Below are positions 31,222-39,874 of a DNA stretch of 39,984 nt, in pieces; positions within the stretch are counted from its first letter, which is position 1, and each line of letters starts with the position of its first letter. The stretch is from positions 1 through 39,984 of the forward strand of contig JAEZSE010000020.1 of NCBI GenBank assembly GCA_023421955.1, read 5' to 3'. Both the position numbers and the translations under genes were made by a program. The notes below the pieces were generated by a model, which searched no databases, was not told the origin of the DNA, and worked only from the letters and a program-made list of their open reading frames with translations. The DNA comes from Bacillota bacterium. Its GTDB lineage: Bacteria; Bacillota; Clostridia; Christensenellales; UMGS416.

Positions 31222-32199
31222 TCATTCCTCCTTAGTCAACAGCTTCCCATGCTCATACCGCTCCATGCCCGCGCAATCGCTGCTGCCGGAGAAGAGCTCC
31301 CGCCCGTCCTCGGTTAGCCGCACCTGCACCGAAGCCTGGATGCTCTCCTCAATGAGCCGGTCCATCAGGCCGTTCTTGGGCGCTCGCAGCAGGCCGCCGG
31401 GTCCGGGGCGAGCGGCAAGCTCCAGCGTGTGCCGCCGGTCACGGATCACGGCGTGGGTCATGCCGTCGCGGTCGGTGAGCGACTCAAGCCTGGCGCCGGT
31501 GTAGGTGGCCAGGCGAAGCAGCCTGTTGTCCAGATAGAGAAAGGCGAAAAAGCCTGTGAACCCGCTGCCCGCGAAAGGGATATCCGCCACGGAAAAGAGA
31601 AATGCCGCGTCGGAGCCGGGGAAGTGGCCGGCCTGCAGCCACACCCAGCAGGAGGGGAAGCTTCGGCCCCAGTCCTTCTCCACATAGCCGGTGCCTCCGG
31701 TAAAGTCGAGGGCTTGCCCGTCCACCCGCAGCGCGCCGGAAATGCTGTGGCGGATCGTCACCACGCCGTGGTAGCACTCCATGCCAGGCACAAAGCCGAA
31801 GGGCCCCATGATGCCCGGCCACGGGCTCTTGGGGAAGGGCAGCGCTTCTGTGAAGGAAAGCTCGCCAGCCACCATGCCGCCGGGGCCGGAAAGGTCCAGG
31901 CGGATGCCCTCGCGGCAAAACGTGTTGTTGCCCACGCGCACCAGAAACTTTTTATCGTCAGTGTGAAACTCATGAAGGGGGTATTCGTAGTACCGGGTGT
32001 CCGCACCGTGGATCACCTGCACAAAGGCGTGGGATTGCCCGGCCACATCGCCGCCAGCCAACGCCACGCCGGGGATCACCGCGGCGGATGTGGTCATGCT
32101 CCGATTGATCAGCTTGAAATACCAGCCTTCAAAATAACCCTTGCGATTCAGGCTGCCCTGAAACAGCTCCGGTTGCAGCACCTTGCGCAGCAGACCCAT
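31222..32199 (-). CDS. Tocopherol-cyclase-like protein
   Basis: A 325-residue protein with the hallmark opening LNRKGYFEGWYFKLI (residues 17-31) of the tocopherol cyclase / lipocalin-like family. Other blocks are the VEKDWGRSFPSCWVWLQAGHF segment (near 180-200, in two parts VEKDWGRSFPS and CWVWLQAGHF) and many alternating beta strands. In plants the family closes the chromanol ring of vitamin E; bacterial members without a tocopherol pathway have unknown substrates, probably a hydrophobic molecule. GGGGAGG seven bases before ATG 32199 sets the start. The longer frame is not supported. Confidence 0.8.
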   Translation of the reverse strand: MGLLRKVLQPELFQGSLNRKGYFEGWYFKLINRSMTTSAAVIPGVALAGGDVAGQSHAFVQVIHGADTRYYEYPLHEFHTDDKKFLVRVGNNTFCREGIRLDLSGPGGMVAGELSFTEALPFPKSPWPGIMGPFGFVPGMECYHGVVTIRHSISGALRVDGQALDFTGGTGYVEKDWGRSFPSCWVWLQAGHFPGSDAAFLFSVADIPFAGSGFTGFFAFLYLDNRLLRLATYTGARLESLTDRDGMTHAVIRDRRHTLELAARPGPGGLLRAPKNGLMDRLIEESIQASVQVRLTEDGRELFSGSSDCAGMERYEHGKLLTKEE

Positions 32200-32323
32200 C
32201 GGCAGGCCTCCCCTGTGTGATCCATGGATGCACTCAGTATCGGCAGAATCGGGCTGCGGCATAAGCTGATAAGGCATGAGAGGGGCCTGGGCTGGGCGGA
32301 AGCTGTGTTCAGAGCTCCCCATT

Positions 32324-33265
32324 TTACAGATCGTCCAACTCCGCACGGGCAACAAGGTTGTCTTTCCCCATTCCTGCACACCAGGGCTGACTGTCAAACA
32401 GGTAGCAGAAATCGAGAAACTCACGCTTTCGTTCGCAATCATTCATGATGTTTACCAATACCTCATTGGGGATGGAGCGAGAAAGTGCGCCTGGCCCCGA
32501 AAGCATTACATTCTTGATGCCATTGCTATGAAAAATGGATAGCAACTCATCGGGCATAAACCCATATGACACCGGCCATGGCGTTTCTCCCTTTTCATAG
32601 GCAGCATAGGTTACCTCAGGCCTTTCCATTAAGCCGCTTGTATAGGTGTTATGTACTTCCTCCATATTTGGGAGATAGCTAGGCACCGTTTTTACAGCGT
32701 AATCAAGAACCCATCTGGCAAATGAGTCGCTTGTGTTTTTATCGAGTATATACTGAGCTTTTTGCGCTGGGCTAAATTGATAAGGTATCCAGCCCAAACG
32801 ACTATAAACGCTTAGTATGAGCCGCTTGGACGCAATGCGAATCAGATTGCCAATCACTTCTGCCTGTTTGGGGTAGGTGTAAGATATCGGTGCGTCGATT
32901 GAAAGCACAAGGTCGAACTGCTTGTCTTTGATATGATTAAGCTCTTCCAAGGAACCATGGGCAAACACGATATTGTCAGCAACGGTCTCCCGTTCGGCCA
33001 TTTGCTTGGCCTTATCAATCATCGTCTGCGAAATATCAAAGTGTGTAACATGCAATCCGTGTTTGGCAAGAAGGATTGAAAATCGCCCGCATCCGGCACC
33101 TCCATCAAAAACAGTGTGTATTCCATCCAGACTTGAGAGCAGCAGTTTTTCTATGTGGTCCTTCTGAATGATATCATCAATAAATGTATTTTCTCGAGCC
33201 ACCTCTTCTTCGGCTTTATGCGGCAGATTCCAAAAGCGGCTGGAGACTTCTTTTGATGTTGTCAT
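32324..33265 (-). CDS. Class I SAM-dependent methyltransferase
   Basis: A 313-residue methyltransferase. Motif I is TVFDGGAGCGRFSILLA near residues 51-67, strand 2 ends in HFDIS, and FDLVLSIDAPISY is the motif II region. A long C-terminal part (about 170-313) with many aromatic residues forms a substrate lid. The acceptor is unknown. The start at 33265 (third codon of the longest frame) is preferred because GAGGT is six bases upstream. It is monocistronic and diverges from the zinc-ribbon gene. Confidence 0.82.
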   Translation of the reverse strand: MTTSKEVSSRFWNLPHKAEEEVARENTFIDDIIQKDHIEKLLLSSLDGIHTVFDGGAGCGRFSILLAKHGLHVTHFDISQTMIDKAKQMAERETVADNIVFAHGSLEELNHIKDKQFDLVLSIDAPISYTYPKQAEVIGNLIRIASKRLILSVYSRLGWIPYQFSPAQKAQYILDKNTSDSFARWVLDYAVKTVPSYLPNMEEVHNTYTSGLMERPEVTYAAYEKGETPWPVSYGFMPDELLSIFHSNGIKNVMLSGPGALSRSIPNEVLVNIMNDCERKREFLDFCYLFDSQPWCAGMGKDNLVARAELDDL

Positions 33266-33405
33266 CCTCATACCTCACGAACCAGTGTTCTATCTCGCTG
33301 ATGCCGACGACCCAATCTTTATCCAAACTTAATGCCCCCGCATCTATCCCACACCCCCGCGAAATGATAGGATAGAAGCAGAAATCAGTACCAAGGGTGT
33401 TGAAA

Positions 33406-33816
33406 GTGAACCAATTCCGTTACAAGCTCGCGCAGTTCTTTTATGGCCGCAACGGCATGGACCATCTGGGTTATGCCACGCTGGTGCTCTATTTCCTGGT
33501 GGCCATCGCCGATACCATTACCCACGCGTTCTGGCTCACCGCGCTGGGTTTCGTCATCGTGCTCATCTCGATCTACCGCATGCTCTCCAAGGATCTGGTT
33601 CGCCGCCGGAAGGAAAACGAAGCGTTCCTGCGGATTTTCAACCCGGTGAAAGCGGCGGTGCTGAAGCAGTTCCGCCGCCTCAAGGACATCAGGACACACC
33701 GTTACCGCACCTGCCCCCACTGCAAGGTGACGCTGCGCCTGCCCATCAAGCGGGGCAAAAACACCGTGGTCTGCCCGCGCTGCAAGCAGCGGGTTACGGT
33801 GCGGGTGTGGTTTTGA
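33406..33816 (+). CDS. Membrane protein with C-terminal zinc ribbon
   Basis: A 136-residue protein: two hydrophobic segments (about 18-35 and 38-55), a basic helical linker and a C-terminal zinc ribbon. The ribbon has CPHC and CPRC about 20 residues apart, with the chain ending 10 residues later. The ribbon is cytoplasmic by the positive-inside rule. The start is uncertain: GTG 33406 has an AGGGTG-like RBS, but GTG 33397 is possible. No function can be assigned. Confidence 0.72.
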   Translation: MNQFRYKLAQFFYGRNGMDHLGYATLVLYFLVAIADTITHAFWLTALGFVIVLISIYRMLSKDLVRRRKENEAFLRIFNPVKAAVLKQFRRLKDIRTHRYRTCPHCKVTLRLPIKRGKNTVVCPRCKQRVTVRVWF

Positions 33817-33843
33817 ACCCTTTGGCATTTGCACTGCTGCGCA

Positions 33844-33852
33844 TGGTATAAT
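33844..33852 (+). promoter_or_regulatory. Extended -10 promoter of the P-II gene
   Basis: TGGTATAAT, an extended -10 with a consensus hexamer at 33847-33852. TTGGCA (33822-33827) lies 19 bp upstream, slightly too far. The start codon of the P-II gene follows 30 bases later. Confidence 0.65.
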
Positions 33853-33881
33853 GGTGCCACAATCGATCGGGAGGCTTGGCC

Positions 33882-34220
33882 ATGAAGAAGATAGAGGCCA
33901 TCATCCGGCCCACCAAACTGGAAGAAGTGAAGAATGCGCTGAACCAGCTGGATATCAGCGGCATCACGATCTCGCAGGTGATGGGCTGCGGCAGGCAGAA
34001 GGGCTACAAGGAGTTTTATCGCGGCACCGAGATCGACATCAACATTCTGCCCAAGGTTAAAATTGAGATTGTGGTGCGCGACGACCAGGCCGAGCAGGTG
34101 ATCCAGGCCATCACCGACGCCGCCCGCGCGGGCGAGATCGGTGACGGTAAGATCTTCGTCACCGCCATTGAGGACGCCGTGCGCATCCGCACCGGTGAGC
34201 GAGGCGACAAAGCGCTATAG
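33882..34220 (+). CDS. P-II family nitrogen regulatory protein
   Basis: A 112-residue P-II protein, the standard length. It senses ATP/ADP and 2-oxoglutarate and controls ammonium transport and nitrogen enzymes through its T-loop (residues 37-55). Gln39, Lys58 and the GDGKIFV/RIRTGERG nucleotide-binding parts are present. Residue 46 is Tyr, but residue 51, the uridylylated Tyr of GlnB/GlnK, is Ile (YRGTEIDINILPK). The gene is alone: no amtB, glnA or nif gene is nearby. GGGAGG seven bases before ATG 33882 sets the start; a TTG two codons upstream is possible. Confidence 0.93.
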   Translation: MKKIEAIIRPTKLEEVKNALNQLDISGITISQVMGCGRQKGYKEFYRGTEIDINILPKVKIEIVVRDDQAEQVIQAITDAARAGEIGDGKIFVTAIEDAVRIRTGERGDKAL

Positions 34221-34221
34221 C

Positions 34222-34256
34222 TTTCGCCATCGGTGCTAACGCACCTCGGCGAGTTA
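34222..34256. repeat. Copy of the TATAACTCGCC palindromic repeat (inverted)
   Basis: CGCC-AT-CGGTGC-TAAC-GCACC-TC-GGCG followed by AGTTATA, the reverse of the element at 4006-4040. It begins directly after the P-II stop codon and may act as its terminator hairpin. Confidence 0.6.
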
Positions 34257-34279
34257 TATCTCGCTCTTGCGACCCGTTA

Positions 34280-34476
34280 CCCACCCACCGCGCATGCTTT
34301 GCGCCGGGATGGCGCTTTATGCCATTCAACACCGGATGTGGCACAAGCCACATCAGCCCGCATGATGCGGGCGAGGTGTTGAATATGGTCGCTGGGTATT
34401 ACCCGGATTTGCGTAGTGTCGGTGCAGCCGATACAGGAGCAAATCCGAGCAAAGCGCAGCGATGCGGTCGGGTGGG
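34280..34476 (+). ncRNA. Candidate structured RNA or folded intergenic element, about 200 nt
   Basis: Ends pair: CCCACCC (34280-34286) with GGGTGGG (34470-34476), ACCGC (34287-34291) with GCGGT (34464-34468), and GCTTTGC (34296-34302) with GCAAAGC (34449-34455). Inside, ATTCAACACC (34324-34333) pairs perfectly with 34375-34384 and encloses two hairpins, GATGTGGC/GCCACATC (34335-34354) and GCCCGC/GCGGGC (34356-34372). CGGATTTGC (34404-34412) pairs perfectly with 34439-34447 and encloses GTGTCGG/CCGATAC with one G-U pair, favouring the plus strand. It matches no RNA family that I remember. No promoter is evident; a folded DNA repeat is the alternative. 34477-34675 shows only a GCCGG/CCGGC hairpin. 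Confidence 0.5.
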
Positions 34477-34675
34477 CCCTTTGCATATATATCTCGTTTT
34501 CTGGTTTTCTAAATACCGTAGTACGGCCTGCGGGCAGATTTGCTTCTCTACTCGACCACTATGTTCATTGCCTCTGCCGGATAAACCGGCTGTCAGCTCT
34601 TTGCCTTTTCGCTCGCTCTGTGTTTTTGACATGCTGGACCATTAAAAAACCCGGTGGCTGTGTTATTTGGCAGGC

Positions 34676-36526
34676 CTATTTTCCCCAAACCACCCGGGGC
34701 GGCACCGTCGTCATGCCCCCTTTGGCTGGAGGATCCCACCCGGCATAAAGGGTGATGTCACCTGTGATCACATCGGATGCAAAATTCCACGGCGTGGTGC
34801 AGGCGGCATCCTTGAACCAGCCGGTGAACCTGTGGCCCTGCCAGGCAATCGCTGCCGGGGCCGCCACATGCCCGCCGTTCACATTCAGCATCAGGGGCTT
34901 GGCAGAGGTGCCGTTGTTGGGGATCATCTTGGCATTGCAGTAGGCTTGCTTGGCGGTGTTTGTCCAGGCGGCCCAGCTGGCGAATTGAGCGATGGGGTAG
35001 TAGAGTTTGAAGCCTGAGGCGTTGTTACTAAATGCGTTATATCGTACTGTCTCAGGCATGGCACTGGCAAACACTGCCTTTTTCAATGACGGGTTGGAGG
35101 CAAAAGCAGCGTAATCAATGAAGCTGACATGAGCGGGGATTGTTATTTCAGTCAGATTGCAATACTTAAAAGCCCCTTCAGCGATGGACTCAAGCCTGGA
35201 GCCGAGTGTCACGGCGGTCAAGTTGCTGCAGCCGATAAACGCGCAATAGCCGATGGTGGTGACGGTGGCTGGCAACTTCACGCTTTTCAGTGCTGTGCAG
35301 CCTAAGGCGGCTCGATAGCCGATTTCTGTCACCCCATTGGGGATTGTTAATGTGCTGCTATAAGCCGCTGGGCAGCAAACCAGCTTTGTCTTGTTCTTAT
35401 TGTACAACACTCCGCTCACACTACAGTAGGAAGCATTCGAAGCACTTACATTAATGGACTTCAACTTGATACAGAATATAAACGTGTCTGTGCCGATGCT
35501 GGTGACCGATGCCGGGATCGTGATGGCGGCAATTGGGCAGGAATAAAAGGCTTCATCGCCAATCGTTTTCAAGCCGGATGGCAGTGTAATGGCTGTTATT
35601 GCAGTGCCTGCGAACGCCGCTTTTTCTATTTTTGTCACCGTCGAGGGCATTGTGAATGCACCGGACTTTCTCATAGGAACTGCAATGAGTGTGGTCTTGG
35701 ATTTGTTGTAAAGCACACCGTTTATACTACATAGATAGGGATTTGATGCAGCTACAGAAAAGGATTCCAGATTGAGCACATCACGAAATGCTTCCGGCTC
35801 AATGGTTTTTATACTTGAGGAGAGCGGGATTGTCTTCATCCCGCATGCGGCTTGAAAGGCATAACTTCCGATTGTGGTCAGTGTGTTTGGAAATGAAATG
35901 CTGGTCAAATTACATACGCTACAAAATGCATACCGCTCAATTCGCTTCACACCGTTTGGCACAGCAAACGCGCCATATTTGTTTTCGGGGTATGCAATTA
36001 AGATGGTTCTGGCCTTATTGTATAAAACTCCATTTAAGCTGGAGTATACAGGATTGGATGTGTTGACATTGATGGTTTCCAACGTGCTGCATTCCAGCCC
36101 TTGTTCGGCAATGGTAGTGACGGTGGATGGTATGGTAATGCTTGTCAGGCCGCCACAGCCAACAAAGGCCGCCGTCCCAATGTACTGAAGCCCTTGAGAC
36201 AGTGTGATCCCGCTAATGCTCAAGCACTCCCAAAATGCCAGCATGCCAATCGATTTCACGCTGCTGGGCACCATTACCTTGGTGATGGTGTAGCATCTTT
36301 GAAACGCATAGGACCCAATCGCCACCACCGGATTCCCACCAATGCTGGATGGGATTGTGACCACCCCTCCCGGGCCCTTATAGCCGGTAATAGTCACCTC
36401 TCCGCCGGACTCAGTATAGAGGAAATCTGCTTCAGCTGGCAGCGCAAGAGCCACCTTCGGCAGCAGTGCCAGCACCAGCAGTGCCGACAGGAAAGCGGGC
36501 AGCAGCCTGCGAAGAGCGTTGCGCAT
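34676..36526 (-). CDS. Secreted BspA-type leucine-rich-repeat protein
   Basis: A 616-residue exported protein. Residues 1-29 are a signal peptide (RNALRR, hydrophobic core, cleavage near ALA). Most of the rest is BspA/TpLRR-type repeats of about 23 residues with the core LTSITIPSTVTTIGxxAFxxC. They are interrupted three times by a NGVLYNKxKTxLIxxP insert. Near the C-terminus (about 560-605) an InlB B-type repeat appears: GGHVAAPAAIAWQGHRFTGW followed by DITLYAGW. No LPxTG motif or membrane anchor is seen, so it is probably released or loosely bound. Such proteins bind host or microbial surfaces. GGGAGG seven bases before ATG 36526 sets the start. Confidence 0.88.
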   Translation of the reverse strand: MRNALRRLLPAFLSALLVLALLPKVALALPAEADFLYTESGGEVTITGYKGPGGVVTIPSSIGGNPVVAIGSYAFQRCYTITKVMVPSSVKSIGMLAFWECLSISGITLSQGLQYIGTAAFVGCGGLTSITIPSTVTTIAEQGLECSTLETINVNTSNPVYSSLNGVLYNKARTILIAYPENKYGAFAVPNGVKRIERYAFCSVCNLTSISFPNTLTTIGSYAFQAACGMKTIPLSSSIKTIEPEAFRDVLNLESFSVAASNPYLCSINGVLYNKSKTTLIAVPMRKSGAFTMPSTVTKIEKAAFAGTAITAITLPSGLKTIGDEAFYSCPIAAITIPASVTSIGTDTFIFCIKLKSINVSASNASYCSVSGVLYNKNKTKLVCCPAAYSSTLTIPNGVTEIGYRAALGCTALKSVKLPATVTTIGYCAFIGCSNLTAVTLGSRLESIAEGAFKYCNLTEITIPAHVSFIDYAAFASNPSLKKAVFASAMPETVRYNAFSNNASGFKLYYPIAQFASWAAWTNTAKQAYCNAKMIPNNGTSAKPLMLNVNGGHVAAPAAIAWQGHRFTGWFKDAACTTPWNFASDVITGDITLYAGWDPPAKGGMTTVPPRVVWGK

Positions 36527-36627
36527 ACCGTTTCCTCCCTTGGATGGCAATGGTTTCCTAGAGCAATATCATTATATTGGAATGTATCGCGAAAATCAAC
36601 CGCTGAATATTGCGCTCAAAATGCCGG

Positions 36628-36656
36628 TTGTGCCGACATTCCAATGGTTGTATTAT
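36628..36656 (+). promoter_or_regulatory. Promoter of the NIPSNAP gene
   Basis: TTGTGC (36628-36633), a 17-bp spacer and TATTAT (36651-36656). The start codon follows 31 bases after the -10. Confidence 0.65.
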
Positions 36657-36687
36657 GATGGCAATGCCCATCAAAAGGAGAACGGAT

Positions 36688-37017
36688 ATGCTCTACGAAC
36701 TGCGCATCTACACCATGCACCCCGGCCGCCTGCCGGCCATCCACAAGCGCTTCCGCGAGGTCACGCTGGCGCTCTTCCCCAAGCACGGCATCCATGTGTG
36801 CGACTTTTATGAAGACGCCGACGGGGCGGAGAAGATCTATTATGTGTGCGCCTTTGAAAACCACGAGAAGCGGGATGCTGCCTTTGCCTCCTTCAGCGCC
36901 GACCCGGAGTGGCAGGCTGCCTATGCTGCCTCCCATGAGGATGGCGGGCCCATTGTGGAAAAGGTGGAAAGCATCTTCATGAACAGGGTGGACTATGTAA
37001 AGCCCCAGTGGGTGTGA
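36688..37017 (+). CDS. NIPSNAP family protein
   Basis: A 109-residue protein of the NIPSNAP / dimeric alpha-beta-barrel group. MLYELRIYTMHPGRLPAIHK (residues 1-20) is the family opening, and the YYVCAFENHEKRDAAFASF stretch and DPEWQAAY follow the expected order for this ferredoxin-like fold. These proteins form dimers; biochemical role is mostly unknown. AAAAGGAG before ATG 36688 sets the start. It is a single-gene transcript. Confidence 0.85.
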   Translation: MLYELRIYTMHPGRLPAIHKRFREVTLALFPKHGIHVCDFYEDADGAEKIYYVCAFENHEKRDAAFASFSADPEWQAAYAASHEDGGPIVEKVESIFMNRVDYVKPQWV

Positions 37018-37059
37018 GGGGACGCAAATAAAACGGGCCGGGAACAAGCCAACAAAATG

Positions 37060-37403
37060 GGCCGGGTATTACCCCGGCCCTAACTGTTAATTGGAGAGAA
37101 TAACCTCCTTACCCTCCCTTAAGTCGGTGCGCTTAGCACCGACGGCTAAGGGGGGATGCCGCTTGCAAGCGGCAGGGGGGATTTCCAAGGGACAGGCATT
37201 CATGTTTCGTGCATGGAGGGAGACCGTAAAAAGGCTAGGGCGAAGACTCAATAAACGGGCCGGGACAGAGCCCGGCCCCTACTGTTAGTTGGAGAGAATA
37301 ACCTCCCTACCCTCCCTTAAGTCGGTGCGCTCAGCACCGACGGCTAAGGGGGGATGTCGCTCGCAAGCGACAGGGGGGATTTAGTTGGGGTTATACCCGG
37401 CCC
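37060..37403. repeat. Two tandem copies of a composite palindromic repeat
   Basis: Unit A (about 37060-37184) and unit B (about 37255-37382) are about 88% identical by eye. Each has a GGCCGGG/CCCGGCC hairpin, TTGGAGAGAATAACCTCC, a GTCGGTGCG..AGCACCGAC hairpin and then the G-rich AAGGGGGGAT..AGGGGGGATT element. The first hairpin (37060-37080) may terminate the NIPSNAP transcript. No gene is present. Confidence 0.75.
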
Positions 37404-38324
37404 TTATCTTCCGCACTTCCTCAAATCCACGCCCTCAAACTCAAAGATCCTTGTGGTGCGTTGGTCGGTGATGCGGCTGAAAATGCGCTCCTCATACCGC
37501 TGGAGGATCTCCCCGGCGGAAAGGTTGGTCGATACGATATAGGGCTTGCCGGCAGCCATGCGCTCATTGAGCAGGTTAAAAAGATAGGTCTTTGATTTGC
37601 TGAACAAGGGCTCGGAGCCCAGGTCATCAAGCGCCAGCAGGTCGCAGTCAAACAAATGGTCCGGGTTTGCCTTTTCAAACACAGCCTTGGCCATGATCTC
37701 GTTGGCGCCGAAGGCGGTGGCCCGCACCACCCAGAAGCCCCGCTCAATGAGTGCTGCGGCGATGCAATCCAGCAGATAGGTCTTGCCGCAGCCGGTGGGG
37801 CCGGTGAAGAGCAGGTTTGGCTTCTGTAAGTTGGGGAACCGGGCCGCGTATGCTTGCCCCATCTGCTGTAAAAATGCCATGTAATCCCGCACGCTGGCCC
37901 CGCTCTTGGTCATCACCGTGTCGGAAAACAGCGACAGGTCAAACTTCTCAAAGGAAGGGCTGTTTTGCGTGAGCCCGGCGTCGCTATACATGCGGCGGGC
38001 CGCTTCGTTGCGCACGCAGGCGCAAAGCTGGCCCTGCACAAAGCCATTGTCCTGGCAGAGGGGGCAGTCCGCCTTTGCCTGGAGCCAATCGGCAGGGAGC
38101 CCCTGCTCCGCAAGCCAGCGGCCCACAAGGTGTTCCCGCTTTGCGGTCAGCTCTTCAAGGTCCGTGCGGCCTGCGCGGGCGGCGCGGGCAATCTCCAGCT
38201 CCACCGTTTTGAGCTCCGGGCATGCTTCCCGCACGGCGCGGGCGCGCCCGGCGGCGGCGGCCACTCGGGCGTCCTTTTTGGTGGATATCTCGTTTAGGAT
38301 CTGCTCCACAAACTCTCCGGCCAT
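37404..38324 (-). CDS. DnaC/DnaI-type helicase loader ATPase
   Basis: A 306-residue AAA+ ATPase. The N-terminal part has a zinc site CPLC (87-90) and CAC (101-103), as in DnaI of Bacillus. Walker A is GPTGCGKT (175-182) and Walker B LLALDDLG (229-236). STNLSA (265-270) is the sensor region. It is expected to load the replicative helicase onto DNA with the DnaD-domain protein encoded three bases upstream. This dnaD-dnaI pairing resembles Bacillus primosome genes and clostridial clusters. The start at 38324 follows an AAGGA inside the end of the upstream gene. Confidence 0.9.
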   Translation of the reverse strand: MAGEFVEQILNEISTKKDARVAAAAGRARAVREACPELKTVELEIARAARAGRTDLEELTAKREHLVGRWLAEQGLPADWLQAKADCPLCQDNGFVQGQLCACVRNEAARRMYSDAGLTQNSPSFEKFDLSLFSDTVMTKSGASVRDYMAFLQQMGQAYAARFPNLQKPNLLFTGPTGCGKTYLLDCIAAALIERGFWVVRATAFGANEIMAKAVFEKANPDHLFDCDLLALDDLGSEPLFSKSKTYLFNLLNERMAAGKPYIVSTNLSAGEILQRYEERIFSRITDQRTTRIFEFEGVDLRKCGR

Positions 38325-38327
38325 CGC

Positions 38328-39797
38328 TTACAAATCCTTCAGGTCAAACAGGCCTGTCTTCATGCCGTCCAGCTGCTCCTGGGAGTAACTGCGCTGGTTG
38401 GAAAAGCTCTTTTCCATCTGCTGGCCCGCTGCCCTGCCTCTCTCCCAATCCTCGTGGGCAGCCTTGCGGTCCTTGATGCCCTTCTCGCGCCATTTCTCCA
38501 GCAGCCTGCCCATCATTGCCAACGGCCGGTCGGCCAGTGACGAGCGCTCGGCGGCAAAGTCAATCAGGTCATCGGGCATCGCCCATTCGTCGTGGAATCG
38601 GGTGTATGCCGCCAGCTCGCCGGGCGACGGCGACCGGCTCTGACCCCACAGGTCCAGCCAGCGCTTCACGGCCCTGGCCGCTTCGCTGTTCTGCTGGCTG
38701 CGCTCGGCCAATGCTTCGTCTGAAACGGTGCCGTCCTCATACCACTGGTTCAGGCGGGCGGCCAGGTCGGCCAAGGTGTGGCGGCCCTCAATGGAGAGCA
38801 TCGTGGCGGCCATCAAAATCGCCGAGTCGTTGAAGCCCAGGCTGGTGAAGTGCTCATAGAGCCGCATGAGCTCGGTGGCGTTGGAAACCGACGCCCGCAT
38901 GCCCAACGCCCGGGTGATGTCGGCGCACATTTCCTTGCGGCGGCGGCGGGCCTCCAGACCCTGCAAAATGTCTTTGGCGGTGGTGAGCCCCTCGGCGTGG
39001 AAGCTCTCAATGATGGCGTCCAGATATTTGAAGTTGGGCTTGTCGGTGGCGGTGATCTCGCGGCAGGCGGCGATCACGGCGTCTTCGGTGAAGCCCCATT
39101 GCTCCGTCCATTTGCGATAGAGCAGCATTTCGTCCACGGTGGGGGCGCGCCTCAGGCTCCACCGGGCCAGCACCTTGGCAGCGCCGGAGTTCATCGCCTC
39201 CTGCGCCATGATCCAGCGGTCGGCCTCTTCAGCGCCGGTCAGGCCCTTCTGGGCCAGGTCCATCATCGCGGTGTCAATGTAGCTGAAGCTCACCTTTTCG
39301 CCCTTTTGCTTCACAAACCAGGCCACCAGCGGCGCGATGGCCGCCTGGTCAAAGTGCAGCACCTCATACCAGTCATAGATGCGCTTGTATTCGGTGGTGC
39401 TGATCACGCGCTTGCCGGAAAACACCGCCTGCACCTGGCGGGTGAGCTCCTGAAACACCTGGTTGTTCTTGGTCTCCCGGCTCTGGGTGCCGCCAATGAA
39501 CTTGTGCTTGAGGTTCACATATTCCAGCGCCAGCGGCCTAGTGGAGACCACCCGCACCAGCTCGTTTTTTTCCCAATAGGCAAAGGCAGCCCGCACGGTC
39601 TCCTCGTTCATGTGCAGGTCGCGGGCGATGTCGCCAAGCTCCGGGGGCTGCTCCTCGGAGCGGTAGCAGAACATCAGGCCGTAGAGATACACCTTCACAA
39701 AGTCGCCGGTGGCCTCTGCCATATAGTTTTCGATGAACAGGTTTTCCAGCGGCGTCACGTCGTAGTGGCTGCCGCCGGGCGCGAAGGATATGGGCAT
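38328..39797 (-). CDS. DnaD-domain replication initiation protein
   Basis: A 489-residue protein with an N-terminal winged-helix part (residues about 15-110, including LGDIARDLHMNEETVRAAFAYWEKNELV) and DnaD-like helical domains that I read around 120-200 and 210-290, with a possible further copy at 310-380. The C-terminus is a charged tail. It is longer than Bacillus DnaD (about 230 residues). It should act with the adjacent helicase loader in primosome assembly. GGAG six bases before ATG 39797 sets the start. A possible extended -10 (TGGTATCAT on the minus strand) lies at 39839-39847. Confidence 0.85.
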   Translation of the reverse strand: MPISFAPGGSHYDVTPLENLFIENYMAEATGDFVKVYLYGLMFCYRSEEQPPELGDIARDLHMNEETVRAAFAYWEKNELVRVVSTRPLALEYVNLKHKFIGGTQSRETKNNQVFQELTRQVQAVFSGKRVISTTEYKRIYDWYEVLHFDQAAIAPLVAWFVKQKGEKVSFSYIDTAMMDLAQKGLTGAEEADRWIMAQEAMNSGAAKVLARWSLRRAPTVDEMLLYRKWTEQWGFTEDAVIAACREITATDKPNFKYLDAIIESFHAEGLTTAKDILQGLEARRRRKEMCADITRALGMRASVSNATELMRLYEHFTSLGFNDSAILMAATMLSIEGRHTLADLAARLNQWYEDGTVSDEALAERSQQNSEAARAVKRWLDLWGQSRSPSPGELAAYTRFHDEWAMPDDLIDFAAERSSLADRPLAMMGRLLEKWREKGIKDRKAAHEDWERGRAAGQQMEKSFSNQRSYSQEQLDGMKTGLFDLKDL

Positions 39798-39874
39798 TGG
39801 TCTCTCCAATGGTTGTGTTTGTTGATTTTTGTAACTAGATGATACCATATTGGGGGGGATTTTGAAATGCGAAA

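Noticed and set aside
34280..34476. 6S RNA, tmRNA, RNase P RNA or cobalamin riboswitch
   Set aside because: None of the conserved sequence blocks that I remember for these RNAs are present; the branching also differs from the 6S rod.
37060..37403. CRISPR array
   Set aside because: Only two copies, about 195 bases apart, each internally palindromic over more than 100 bases, with no regular spacers and no cas genes.
38328..39797. Prophage replication module
   Set aside because: DnaD and helicase-loader genes also occur in phages, but no integrase, terminase or structural genes are present, and the pairing is normal for clostridial chromosomes.
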